A stretch of 64,000 nucleotides of DNA from CAJQQK01 sp049116495 (lineage in GTDB: Bacteria > Pseudomonadota > Alphaproteobacteria > Rhizobiales > Hyphomicrobiaceae): contig JAGDYV010000068.1 in the NCBI GenBank assembly GCA_049116495.1, positions 1-64,000 on the forward strand. The letters are read 5' to 3'. A program made the translations under genes and the position numbers. Under the pieces are notes generated by a model. That model made no database searches, was not told the DNA's origin, and saw only the letters and a program-made list of their open reading frames with translations. This document shows positions 10,026 to 17,553 of this stretch, piece after piece; the first letter of the stretch is position 1, and the number at the start of each line of letters is the position of its first letter.

Positions 10026-11123
10026 ATGAAAAAACTACTGATTGGTACCGCGTTAGCCGTAGCCCTCACCGGTCCTGCGCTTGCGGCAGACATCTCGATC
10101 GCAACCATTGGTCCGATGACCGGACAATACGCTTCGTTCGGCGCACAAATGAAAGCCGGGGCCGAGCAGGCCGTCGCCGATATCAATGCGGCCGGTGGCG
10201 TCAATGGCAAAAAGATCAAGCTGATCGTCGAAGACGATGCATGCGACCCGAAACAGGCCGTCGCAGCGGCTGGCAAACTTGCAGCAGCAAAAGTCGCATT
10301 GGTCGCCGGCCACTTCTGTTCCGGTTCGTCGATCCCCGCCTCGAACGTCTATGCCGAGGAGGGCATCGTCCAGATCTCGCCCGCGTCGACCAACCCGAAG
10401 CTGACCGACGAGCGCGCCGGCCCGAACGTGTTCCGCGTCTGTGGTCGTGACGATCAGCAGGGCGAGGTCGCAGGCGGTTTCATGGCCAGCAAGTATGCCG
10501 GCAAGAAGATCGCCATCCTGCATGACAAGACGGCATACGGCAAAGGCCTTGCCGACGAAACTCGCAAGTACATGAACAAGGCCGGTCTCAAGGAAACGAT
10601 GTACGAAGCCTACACGGCCGGCGAAAAAGACTACACGGCCCTCGTCTCGAAGATGAAGCAGGCTGCGATCGATGTCGCCTACGTCGGCGGCTATCATACC
10701 GAAGCCGGTCTTATCGTGCGCCAAATGCGCGACCAGGGCATGAAGACCCAGCTGATTTCCGGCGACGCGCTGGTCACACAGGAGTATTGGCAGGTCACCG
10801 GCAAAGCTGGCGAAGGCACGCTGATGACGTTCTCACCGGACCCGCGCAAGAACCCGGCCGCGAAGGACATCGTTGCCAAGTTCCGCGCCAAGAAGATCGA
10901 GCCGGAGGGCTATGTACTGTACACCTATGCCGCCATTCAGGCATGGGCGCAGGCAGCAGGCGCCGCCAAGACAGAAGCCGCCGACAAGGTCATCAATAGC
11001 CTGAACAGCATGGAATTCTCAACGGTTCTGGGCAAGTTCAAGTTTGACAAAAAAGGCGACCCGAACCTGCCACCGTACAAGTTCTATGAGTGGAAGGCTG
11101 GCAAGTACGATCAGATCAACTAA
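10026..11123 (+). CDS. livJ: Branched-chain amino-acid-type periplasmic binding protein
   Basis: 365-residue solute receptor of the transporter. A cleavable signal peptide occupies residues 1-21 (MKKLLIGTALAVALTGPALA, cut before ADISIATIGP). The mature protein has the Peripla_BP_6 fold marks: GPMTGQYASFGAQMKAGAEQ, DACDPKQAVAAAGKL, SPASTNPKLTD and AILHDKTAYGKGLADE. The ATG at 10026 follows a GGAGAA ribosome site and immediately begins the signal peptide. A terminator follows. LIV receptors bind amino acids, urea, amides or aromatic acids, so the ligand is open. Confidence 0.94.
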   Translation: MKKLLIGTALAVALTGPALAADISIATIGPMTGQYASFGAQMKAGAEQAVADINAAGGVNGKKIKLIVEDDACDPKQAVAAAGKLAAAKVALVAGHFCSGSSIPASNVYAEEGIVQISPASTNPKLTDERAGPNVFRVCGRDDQQGEVAGGFMASKYAGKKIAILHDKTAYGKGLADETRKYMNKAGLKETMYEAYTAGEKDYTALVSKMKQAAIDVAYVGGYHTEAGLIVRQMRDQGMKTQLISGDALVTQEYWQVTGKAGEGTLMTFSPDPRKNPAAKDIVAKFRAKKIEPEGYVLYTYAAIQAWAQAAGAAKTEAADKVINSLNSMEFSTVLGKFKFDKKGDPNLPPYKFYEWKAGKYDQIN

Positions 11124-11148
11124 GCTCGTCGAAACGCCAAATTTTCAG

Positions 11149-11179
11149 GGCTCGCGGATTAAAATCCGCGGGCCTTTTT
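11149..11179 (+). terminator. Rho-independent terminator closing the LIV operon
   Basis: GGCTCGCGGATT at 11149-11160 pairs along its full length with AATCCGCGGGCC at 11163-11174 (one G-T wobble), with a two-base loop, and is followed by TTTTT at 11175-11179. It lies 25 bases after the binding-protein stop. Confidence 0.93.
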
Positions 11180-11187
11180 ATTTTCCC

Positions 11188-11215
11188 TTAATATTCAAAA
11201 GATTATTAATATAAT
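11188..11215 (+). promoter_or_regulatory. Candidate promoter of the SPFH gene
   Basis: In the AT-rich spacer after the terminator there is a perfect TATAAT at 11210-11215 and a weak -35-like TTAATA at 11188-11193, 16 bases apart. The next gene starts at 11267. The -10 is convincing, the -35 is not. Confidence 0.35.
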
Positions 11216-11266
11216 CATGTTTTAACGTTTGTAACAAAACTGGAATTCTCCAGAGAGGATACGGCC

Positions 11267-12190
11267 GTGAACAATCAAATCCCCCGCCTGCCGCGCAATC
11301 CACTGCGTTCGCTCGGAGCCCTTTCCTGGATTCCGATCGCGCTGCTCATCATCATCGCTTTTACATTATTCCTTGGTATTTATCGCATCGACGCCGGCCA
11401 CGTCGGCATCGTCAAGCGTTTTGGCAATGTCATTGATGTTGTCGATCCCGGCCTTCATGTCAAAATCCCCTATGCCGACACGGTCGAGGAAATGGAAGTC
11501 CGCGAACGTGCCTTTAGACTGGACCTTGCCGCAGCTTCGCAAGATCCGCTTGAATTGCCGATTACCGTTACCGTCAACTGGCTGGTCAAACGCACCAACG
11601 TCAAAGATCTCTATATTCAATACGGGTCGCTGCAACAGTTTGAGACGCGCATCATCCGCCCGCGCCTCAACGATGCCGTGAAAGGCGTGACCAGCCGCTA
11701 CAAAGTGAACGATCTGCTGCGCAAGCGCACCGAGTACCGCGATCAATCGCAGGAAGTGTTCGCCGGACGCATGCCGGACGACATTCAAATCACCGGGTTT
11801 TCAATCGAAAACGTCGGCTTTCCGCCGGAGTATACCAAAGCCATCCGCCAGAAACAGGTCGCCCGCGAACAGGCCGAAACCGAGCAATTCGTGCTTGATC
11901 GCCAACGTCTGACAACGACACAGGTGACGCAGACCGCAATGGCACAACGCGATGCCGACAAAGCCCGCGCCGACGGCAAGGCCTACGAGATCAAAGTACA
12001 GGGGCAAGCGCAAGCAGAGGCCATCCGCATTATGGGCGAGGCGCTCGCCAAGCACCCACTCGTCGTCGAGTACAAGAAGGTTGAACGCTGGGGTGGCAAC
12101 TTCCCGACGACCTTCATGGGCGGTGATGCCGGCGCCAATACGCTGTGGTCGCTGCCGGGCACAGGCGCCACAAAACCGCCGAAGCAGTAG
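11267..12190 (+). CDS. SPFH/Band 7 (prohibitin-like) membrane protein
   Basis: 307-residue membrane-anchored protein with one N-terminal transmembrane helix (about residues 22-43, IPIALLIIIAFTLFLGIY). It is followed by an SPFH domain (IDAGHVGIVKRFGNVIDVVD, PGLHVKIPYADTVEEMEVRE) and a charged helical region near residues 190-260 rich in Q, A, E and R. Such proteins form oligomeric membrane scaffolds, in bacteria often around FtsH or other proteases. The start is GTG at 11267 with a GAGAGGA site about 9 bases upstream. It stands alone between a terminator and a convergent operon, so the sequence gives no partner. Confidence 0.88.
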   Translation: MNNQIPRLPRNPLRSLGALSWIPIALLIIIAFTLFLGIYRIDAGHVGIVKRFGNVIDVVDPGLHVKIPYADTVEEMEVRERAFRLDLAAASQDPLELPITVTVNWLVKRTNVKDLYIQYGSLQQFETRIIRPRLNDAVKGVTSRYKVNDLLRKRTEYRDQSQEVFAGRMPDDIQITGFSIENVGFPPEYTKAIRQKQVAREQAETEQFVLDRQRLTTTQVTQTAMAQRDADKARADGKAYEIKVQGQAQAEAIRIMGEALAKHPLVVEYKKVERWGGNFPTTFMGGDAGANTLWSLPGTGATKPPKQ

Positions 12191-12208
12191 GAGAAGACGC
12201 CGCGTTGC

Positions 12209-12261
12209 GCGATCCTGACAGCTGCCTACGCGCCCGTCAGGATCGCAGCGCTTTGCGCTGC
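12209..12261. repeat. Two adjacent inverted repeats between convergent genes
   Basis: GCGATCCTGAC at 12209-12219 is the exact reverse complement of GTCAGGATCGC at 12236-12246 (11 bp stem, 16-base loop). Directly beside it GCAGCGC TTT GCGCTGC at 12245-12261 is a second perfect 7 bp hairpin. They cover the last codons and stop of the selenoprotein gene and lie just after the SPFH gene. No T-run follows on either strand, so they look like a 3'-end stabiliser or rho-assisted stop rather than an intrinsic terminator. Confidence 0.55.
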
Positions 12262-12750
12262 AGCCTGCCGGGCGCGCTCCCCGAGCATTTCGTTGGAGGC
12301 GCTGGAAATGGGATGGTCGATCACCACGAAGGGATGGCCTTCCGCACCAAGTACGCGCGACATCAGTTCAGCCGCACTGACGAACTGCGTTGTCATCACG
12401 CTGACTGATGGCAGCCCGAGACGTTCACCGATCACGGCGTCATGCAAACTGCACGACGAACAGCTGCCTCAATCCCCTATGCCGGATATGATCGCCTGCC
12501 ATTTCTCGGCTTCAACCAGGCGCTCAGGTTCGACTGGTGCGGAATAGTTCGACTTCGTAATGCGGACAACATCGGCAACCTTGTAGGTGTCGCGGAGTTC
12601 ATCCGCCAAAGCATCGAAGAACGGCTTGGTGTTCTTCTTGCCGTTCGAAATGATCGCAACCGTTGCACCGTCCAGCGTAGCAAGCCGACCGGCGCTTGCT
12701 ACGCCGGCAGCTTCCGCCTCATGCGTCGGGTCGAGGAATTCAATGGACAT
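12226..12750 (-). CDS. UGSC-family selenoprotein (in-frame TGA read as Sec94)
   Basis: 174-residue protein if the TGA at 12469-12471 is read as selenocysteine. The frame runs unbroken on both sides: before it, FLDPTHEAEAAG, then VAIISNGKKNTKPFFDAL and AIISGIGD; after it, GSCSSCSLHDAVIGERLGLP, then MTTQFVSAAELMSRVLG and HPFVVIDHPISSA. The junction D-(TGA)-G-S-C-S-S-C is the defining motif of the UGSC (seleno)protein family, whose members carry Sec or Cys at the first position. The biochemical function is unknown; a redox or thiol/selenol role is likely. ATG 12750 has a GAGAGGTG Shine-Dalgarno nine bases upstream; a GTG at 12762 is an alternative. A conventional gene caller will split it into two fragments (12469-12762 and 12226-12447). 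It lies 63 bases after the 347-residue gene and is probably co-transcribed with it. Confidence 0.88.
12439..12457 (-). promoter_or_regulatory. SECIS-like hairpin just downstream of the UGA codon
   Basis: On the mRNA, after UGA and an 11-base spacer, GUCGUGCA pairs with UGCAUGAC (8 bp including one G-U) around a GUU loop. Bacterial SECIS elements are short stem-loops at about this distance inside the coding region, with G/U in the apical loop bound by SelB. Spacing and loop fit. The coding sequence itself constrains these bases, so the fold is supportive rather than proof. Confidence 0.65.
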
Positions 12751-12813
12751 CTTTTGGTTCACCTCTCGGAATTTTCGAGATCTGACGTCTGAACAAGAGT
12801 TCTGGGCAACAGT

Positions 12814-13857
12814 TCAACCGCAGTCAAGGCAGGCATCAATGGCAACCGTTGCCGCCCGGCTCTTGTGACCGAGCCAAGGCGGGATCACCGCACCAAAACC
12901 ACCAGCGGGACCGCCGGCTGCGATAACAAGCAAATGATCCGAGTCTGGCAGCGCTGCATACTCTTTGTCACCCTTGTCGGCGACAATCGCTCCTTTGCCG
13001 CACTCCGCCCACTCAGATCTCCGAATACGTGCTTTTTCAAACATGTACTGGCGAATATCGGCCTTGCTCCAACCGGCCGCCGCAAAGTGCGTACGCAGTT
13101 GCGGTGGAATAACGATGGCATAGTTGCCAGGCCAAATCGAATAGTGACGCATATTGGCACGAATCTCGGCGGCAAAGGTGTCGAGGATTTCCTCGGGCTT
13201 CGTTGTCCACTCGTTCATAAGCTGACGCGGAGCCCCTGCCGCCATGACGGTGACCGCGGAGAGGCCCTCCGGCACATCGCGTTCAGTGGCAAGTGGCAGC
13301 CAGGGTGAGTTCGCTTCGTCTTCGGCGATACAGTAACTGATCTTGCCCGGATGCCCGAACGTCGAGCGATCGATGTGACCGGGGCGCACGTCCATCAGGT
13401 TGCCAAGAATGAGACGAATGGCGCGACCGATCACCGTCGTCGCGCGGTCGCTGTGGCCAAGCGCATTGAACGTCCCATCCATGCCAAGTTCGTCGCGGAT
13501 CGGCCCGTTGATGACGATCAGCACAGCGCAGCCGCCCGTACTGGCCGTCGCGCCATGCAGCAGGAACGGCTCGCGCAGCATCGCCGTGAAGGCGGCGACG
13601 ACGACCGAGAAGTGCATGGGCAGACAGCCGGCCATGACCGCGTTAATCGCGAGTTTCTCTGCCGTGATCGGCCGTTCGCGCACTGGCTCTACGCCGATCA
13701 GCTGATCAGGCGGCATGACAACCCATTCCAGACAGGCAGCAACCGCTTCCGGTGTTGGCGGTACGACCGGCAGGCCGTCTGTCCATTGACGGCTGTGGAA
13801 GTATTCCTGCGTCGCCTGATAGTCATCGGCGTGATGGCGTCTGGCAGTGAGTTGCAT
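12814..13857 (-). CDS. Conserved protein of unknown function upstream of the UGSC gene
   Basis: 347 residues from the ATG at 13857, which has GGAG six bases upstream; a TTG at 13869 is a poorer alternative. I do not recognise a named fold. Visible traits: TDGLPVVPPTPEAVAACLEW near the N-terminus; a central hydrophobic and glycine-rich part (AVMAGCLPMHFSVVVAAFTA, HGATASTGGCAVLIVINGPI); ATTVIGRAIRLILGNLMDVR; and a C-terminus ending ACLDCG with a CxxC pair right before the TGA stop. No signal peptide. The cysteine-rich end and the adjacent UGSC selenoprotein suggest the two proteins act together in a redox reaction; that is inference. The stop at 12814 is also TGA and the frame stays open into the next gene. 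Confidence 0.8.
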   Translation of the reverse strand: MQLTARRHHADDYQATQEYFHSRQWTDGLPVVPPTPEAVAACLEWVVMPPDQLIGVEPVRERPITAEKLAINAVMAGCLPMHFSVVVAAFTAMLREPFLLHGATASTGGCAVLIVINGPIRDELGMDGTFNALGHSDRATTVIGRAIRLILGNLMDVRPGHIDRSTFGHPGKISYCIAEDEANSPWLPLATERDVPEGLSAVTVMAAGAPRQLMNEWTTKPEEILDTFAAEIRANMRHYSIWPGNYAIVIPPQLRTHFAAAGWSKADIRQYMFEKARIRRSEWAECGKGAIVADKGDKEYAALPDSDHLLVIAAGGPAGGFGAVIPPWLGHKSRAATVAIDACLDCG

Positions 13858-13998
13858 TGACGGCTCCAAATAGGCGGCACTGTGCGCCCGGCATCAGCAC
13901 CTGAGACGCGGTTCAAACTTACGAACAAGCGAGCGCCAGCGCCACCCTGTCGATGATAAAGCGGATTGCTCACACCGAGATAAAAGACCTGCAGCCGG

Positions 13999-15045
13999 CT
14001 ATTGCTTGGGCGCGAAGCCGGTAAACTGCGTCGGGATGCGTTTGATGTCCTGGAGAACGTCTGCGGGTATGAGATCACGCGCAACGATGCTTGTGCCGGG
14101 GTTAACGCTATCGGAAATACCACCAAAGCGCGTTTCGATTTCGCCTGCAATCTCATCGTATCGACCGATAGCGGTGAACAGGCGCAGCGTATCGTCATCG
14201 ATCTCCGCGGCAATCTTGTCCCACTCACCAGCCTTGGTCATCACGTTCAGTTTGCGCCCGAGATCGCCCAGGTCATGATGTTCGAAGACCGGCCAATAAC
14301 CCGGCGTCGAGCCGTAGAATGCGATCCGATAACGGGTCCATTCGGCCACTTCGTGGACCTGCTCGTCGGTTGCGCCGGTGGCAACAAAGCCGCCGCCTGT
14401 GACCTCAAATGTTTCACGCGTCCGGCCGGTCTTGGCCATGCCTTCACCGATCAGCGGCATCGCGATGTCAGCGGCATAGGCACGCGTGCAAAACGGGTGC
14501 AAACGCACACCGTCGCAAGCCTCGCCAGCGAGACGCAGCGAGTGTGGCCCGACCGCAGAAATCGTAATCGGGATCGGCGGCTGGCCGGTTGCCTCTGGTG
14601 TGAAATTCGGAGTCATCAAGGTGAAGGTGTAGTGCTTGCCTTCGAATCGCAGCTTCTCGCCGGTTTCCCAACTCCGCCAGATCGCGCGCAAGGCATTGAC
14701 GTATTCACGCAAGCGCGGCATCGGCGGTGACCACGGCACGGAAAATCGCTTCTCGTTGTGCGGACGAATCTGCGGCCCGAGACCAAGGACGAAACGACCG
14801 CTGCTGGCGCGCTGCAGGTCCCAGCCGACGTTGGCAACAACCATCGGACTGCGCGCAAACGCGATTGCAATCCCTGGCCCGAGTTCCGCACGCGTCGAGT
14901 TGACCGCGGCAATCGCCAGCGCAAGAAAAGGCTCGTGTTGATTCTCCATGGTCATCAACGTGTCGAAACCCGCCTCGTCAGCCGCCATCGCCGCCGCCGG
15001 CACAGCGGCAAGGTCAGCCTGCGGCAACGTTTGAATCACTTTCAT
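13999..15045 (-). CDS. LLM-class flavin-dependent oxidoreductase
   Basis: 348-residue luciferase-like monooxygenase-fold enzyme using FMN or F420. Marks of the family: ADEAGFDTLMTMENQHEPFL near the N-terminus, GPGIAIAFARSPMVVANVGW with the LQRASSGRFVLGLGPQIRPH stretch after it, and PPIPITISAVGPHSLRLAGE. It most resembles the subgroup often annotated as TIGR03617 F420-dependent oxidoreductases. The ATG at 15045 starts the family-typical MKVIQTLPQ; a longer frame adds eight residues. It lies about 140 bases upstream of the 347-residue gene, same strand. Substrate unknown. Confidence 0.88.
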   Translation of the reverse strand: MKVIQTLPQADLAAVPAAAMAADEAGFDTLMTMENQHEPFLALAIAAVNSTRAELGPGIAIAFARSPMVVANVGWDLQRASSGRFVLGLGPQIRPHNEKRFSVPWSPPMPRLREYVNALRAIWRSWETGEKLRFEGKHYTFTLMTPNFTPEATGQPPIPITISAVGPHSLRLAGEACDGVRLHPFCTRAYAADIAMPLIGEGMAKTGRTRETFEVTGGGFVATGATDEQVHEVAEWTRYRIAFYGSTPGYWPVFEHHDLGDLGRKLNVMTKAGEWDKIAAEIDDDTLRLFTAIGRYDEIAGEIETRFGGISDSVNPGTSIVARDLIPADVLQDIKRIPTQFTGFAPKQ

Positions 15046-15090
15046 GAAGACCGTCCTGTTCCTGCGCACAATCCAATCAGCGCGGCACGC

Positions 15091-15519
15091 TCAACCAATT
15101 GTCAACGTTGCCGGCGTCCAGACCCGACGGCGACGGGCCGTGCGGTCATCTTTGTCCTGGGCGTCGTAATTCTTCGCCTCGGGATGCGAGAAGCCGTCGC
15201 GCTCATCAAGCGCACTGATCATGAGTGACCCGTAGGCCTTTTCATCGCTCGGATCAGGCATGAAAGGTGCGACGTAGACGCCGCACGTCCGACAAACGAG
15301 AAACTCAATCGACTTCATCGCGAACTGATAGCGGCTCAGCTGCGCGCCGTCAGCAACCATAATCCGAAGCGCACCGTTCGGATCCGACACCGCGCGGGCC
15401 TGATGCTGTCGGCAGAATGAACAGTCGCAGGCGCGCGGCTCGAACTCAGCCGGCGTTAATTTGGTATCGAGCTCAATTTTGATATTTTTGCAGTGACATC
15501 CACCGGTCAGTTTGGCCAT
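15091..15519 (-). CDS. GFA-family zinc protein
   Basis: 142-residue small zinc-binding protein of the GFA (glutathione-dependent formaldehyde-activating enzyme-like) fold. Metal ligands are visible as GGCHC near residue 7, CDCSFCRQHQAR near residue 30, and CRTCGVY near residue 80, the standard three Cys clusters. Start taken at the ATG 15519 (MAKLTGGCHC), where homologues begin; the frame continues upstream to 15549 without good reason. The family name rests on one member's reported chemistry and most members, including this one, have no proven reaction. It lies between the CmcJ-like oxygenase and the LLM oxidoreductase in a same-strand series. Confidence 0.88.
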   Translation of the reverse strand: MAKLTGGCHCKNIKIELDTKLTPAEFEPRACDCSFCRQHQARAVSDPNGALRIMVADGAQLSRYQFAMKSIEFLVCRTCGVYVAPFMPDPSDEKAYGSLMISALDERDGFSHPEAKNYDAQDKDDRTARRRRVWTPATLTIG

Positions 15520-15548
15520 GCCCCAATTTCCTCCAGTCCTGAACGCCA

Positions 15549-16394
15549 CTATTCAATGATCACGAAAGTGCGAACTTCGATACTTTCGCGCGGCGGGGCG
15601 GCCGGATCTTGATCAGGCAGCTGGAACGCGCCATGCGGCGCAAAGTGGGATCCGTTTGGATCGCTGGAGTCCCAGCCTTTGATCAAAAGCGCCTCTTCCC
15701 GCTTCATCTCCGACACGTAGTACCAGCGGTGCTCCTGCCGGTGTGCGAGGTGATAGATTTCGCCAACGCGGTCCGGGAAGACCTGGTCGGTTGCGATCAA
15801 ATCATCTTTCGCGATCGACGAAGCATCCGCCAACGCCAGCGGCGCGCGCTGCACCGGGCCTGTGATCGGTCGCCAGATATTCACTTGGATAACGCGAGCC
15901 TCCGAAGCCAACAACCGTTCGCCTTCCGTCTCACCGACCGTGTCTTTCAACCGCTGCGGACCGCTCTTGGCCGTATAGTCGACATGCACGCGGGTCGCCG
16001 GCCCGCGCGCGCCATCCGGGTTATCGGCTCCCTGGCCGCCGTCAGAGCGGCGTGTTGCATCGAAAATCACAACTTGCGACGCGCCGAAACGCTTCTTCAA
16101 AAGGGCCTCAATTTCCGGATAGTAGTCGTTCTTGACAGCAGCGTCACTGTTGAGATCGTCGACCTTCGTCGGGCTTTGCAAGAGTTCAAAGCCTTCGCGG
16201 TCGAATTCAGCCGCCGTCGCCTTCTCGCGCAGATCCGCAATCCGCACCGTTCGGTCTTCAATCTCGAAGAAAATCTGAGGTTCGGCGCCAGTATAGGCTG
16301 CGCTATGAAACGCCGGCTTTTCTGTCTGAGGTACGATGAAACAAAGCGGCGCTTCGACTGCGCCGGATCTGACGTTAGCCGTGTCCTGTGGCAT
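15549..16394 (-). CDS. CmcJ/NvfI-family oxidoreductase
   Basis: 281-residue protein of the family that includes CmcJ (cephamycin pathway), the fungal NvfI oxygenase and the asaB/GA4-desaturase group. Typical segments: RVHVDYTAKSGPQRL carrying the HxD metal pair, VIQVNIWRPITGPVQRAPLA, HRWYYVSEMKREEALLIKGW with a following DS, and FAPHGAF for the distal His, ending IEVRTFVIIE. This arrangement suggests a non-heme Fe(II)-dependent oxygenase or desaturase; the substrate is not readable. ATG 16394 has AGGA seven bases upstream; a GTG at 16436 would add 14 residues. Same strand as the UGSC cluster. Confidence 0.8.
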   Translation of the reverse strand: MPQDTANVRSGAVEAPLCFIVPQTEKPAFHSAAYTGAEPQIFFEIEDRTVRIADLREKATAAEFDREGFELLQSPTKVDDLNSDAAVKNDYYPEIEALLKKRFGASQVVIFDATRRSDGGQGADNPDGARGPATRVHVDYTAKSGPQRLKDTVGETEGERLLASEARVIQVNIWRPITGPVQRAPLALADASSIAKDDLIATDQVFPDRVGEIYHLAHRQEHRWYYVSEMKREEALLIKGWDSSDPNGSHFAPHGAFQLPDQDPAAPPRESIEVRTFVIIE

Positions 16395-16589
16395 ATCGCA
16401 ATCCTGTCCGTGTTGGATCAATTTCGGGTTGACCACAATCTAGCACGATCATCGGACAAGAGCATCGTCAGGAATCGGCTTATCAAGCGGTTGATCCAAC
16501 AACGGTCAGCCCCAACACGGCCATCCGAGCACACCAGACGACAACGCGTGCCCCCGCGGCGATCGCGCCCCGCAAAGGCGCGGCACATT

Positions 16590-17315
16590 TCAGGAAGACT
16601 GCCAGTTCAATGCGTACAAAGCCGCTGAAGCATCCATCGGATCGTCTGCCGGCACATCGATCGAGGTCACTTCGGGTCGTAGATCATACCTGATCAAGTC
16701 AAGCACCGTCTGCGTTGTCAAGATCCCGCCCGGGCACCCGAGATGGCTGATAAATGCCGGATCATTAAGCCCGCGCCCCTCAAGGCACCTCGCAGCGTCA
16801 TGAATCTCGCCGACACCGATACTGATGCGCAATCGCAAGCCGGCCGCCAATGCCTCGTCCGCTTGCGCCTCATTCAGACTTTGCACGCCGATGGACCAGC
16901 GAACGGCCGCGAGCGCACTCGCAAATTCGAATGTCGCCGTCGTCGCCGTCTCAGCAACCAGCGTGCCCCCTTGCCACGCCGGGCGCTGATCCACGACGGC
17001 TTTCCAGATTGCCTGCCATGCCGCTCTCAAGGCGCGGCTGCAATGCACGATGGCAGGCGGCCCCGTCGCGATTTCTACGTGAACAATCGCTGCCAGTCGG
17101 CACGACACGTCGCGTGCATGGCGGCAGTCGTCCGCCGCATTTGTCACGACGTACACCATCTCATCCGTCGCCCGCGGAAGATGCCAAATCCCGAGATCAT
17201 CAAACTCGTTCATCGGCGGCGCGGCGGCGCAAAACTCTTCCCAAAGGACGCCATCTTCGGCATCGACATAGGAGGCAAATTCAGATCGCATCAAGATTTT
17301 GCACTTATCCGACAT
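16590..17315 (-). CDS. Degenerate class III nucleotide-cyclase-like protein
   Basis: 241-residue protein whose residues about 115-210 follow the pattern of a class III adenylate/guanylate cyclase (CHD) domain: GGTLVAETATTATFEFASAL, then RLRISIGVGEIHD, LEGRGLNDPAFISHLGCPGG and TTQTVLDLIR. The catalytic positions are lost: the TGDG-like metal/turn motif is TATT, the N-x-x-x-R transition-state pair has no counterpart, and the first metal Asp motif is not seen. It should therefore not cyclise nucleotides and may be a binding or scaffold version. The N-terminal 110 residues are unlike anything I recognise. ATG 17315 has GGAG eight bases upstream. Family call is by eye, moderate confidence. Confidence 0.65.
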   Translation of the reverse strand: MSDKCKILMRSEFASYVDAEDGVLWEEFCAAAPPMNEFDDLGIWHLPRATDEMVYVVTNAADDCRHARDVSCRLAAIVHVEIATGPPAIVHCSRALRAAWQAIWKAVVDQRPAWQGGTLVAETATTATFEFASALAAVRWSIGVQSLNEAQADEALAAGLRLRISIGVGEIHDAARCLEGRGLNDPAFISHLGCPGGILTTQTVLDLIRYDLRPEVTSIDVPADDPMDASAALYALNWQSS

Positions 17316-17553
17316 GCAGGTGTCTCCGCAGCACACGCCCCAATAAAGCACAGACCTCCACGCGGGTTTTCAACAACAAGTCCGCAGTGTCCGGCGCCAT
17401 TTCCATTGATCGTTAGAGTCAGTTCAATCATGCGAAGCTGGACATCGTATTTGTCGCGTAGCAAAACCAACTGCGAGTCCATAAAAAGTTAGTTGCTGTC
17501 AATTTTAGAGCTACCATGTCAAATGAGAATAATTAGCATCGTATCTTTTCAAT

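Noticed and set aside
15609..16628. 339-codon open frame on the plus strand
   Set aside because: It is antisense to the CmcJ-like gene, Arg-rich with no family pattern, and has no ribosome site.
17291..17482. 63-codon minus-strand frame overlapping the start of the cyclase-like gene
   Set aside because: The product looks fairly protein-like (MDSQLVLLRDKYDVQLRM) but there is no Shine-Dalgarno and it overlaps a better-supported start; left out for lack of evidence.
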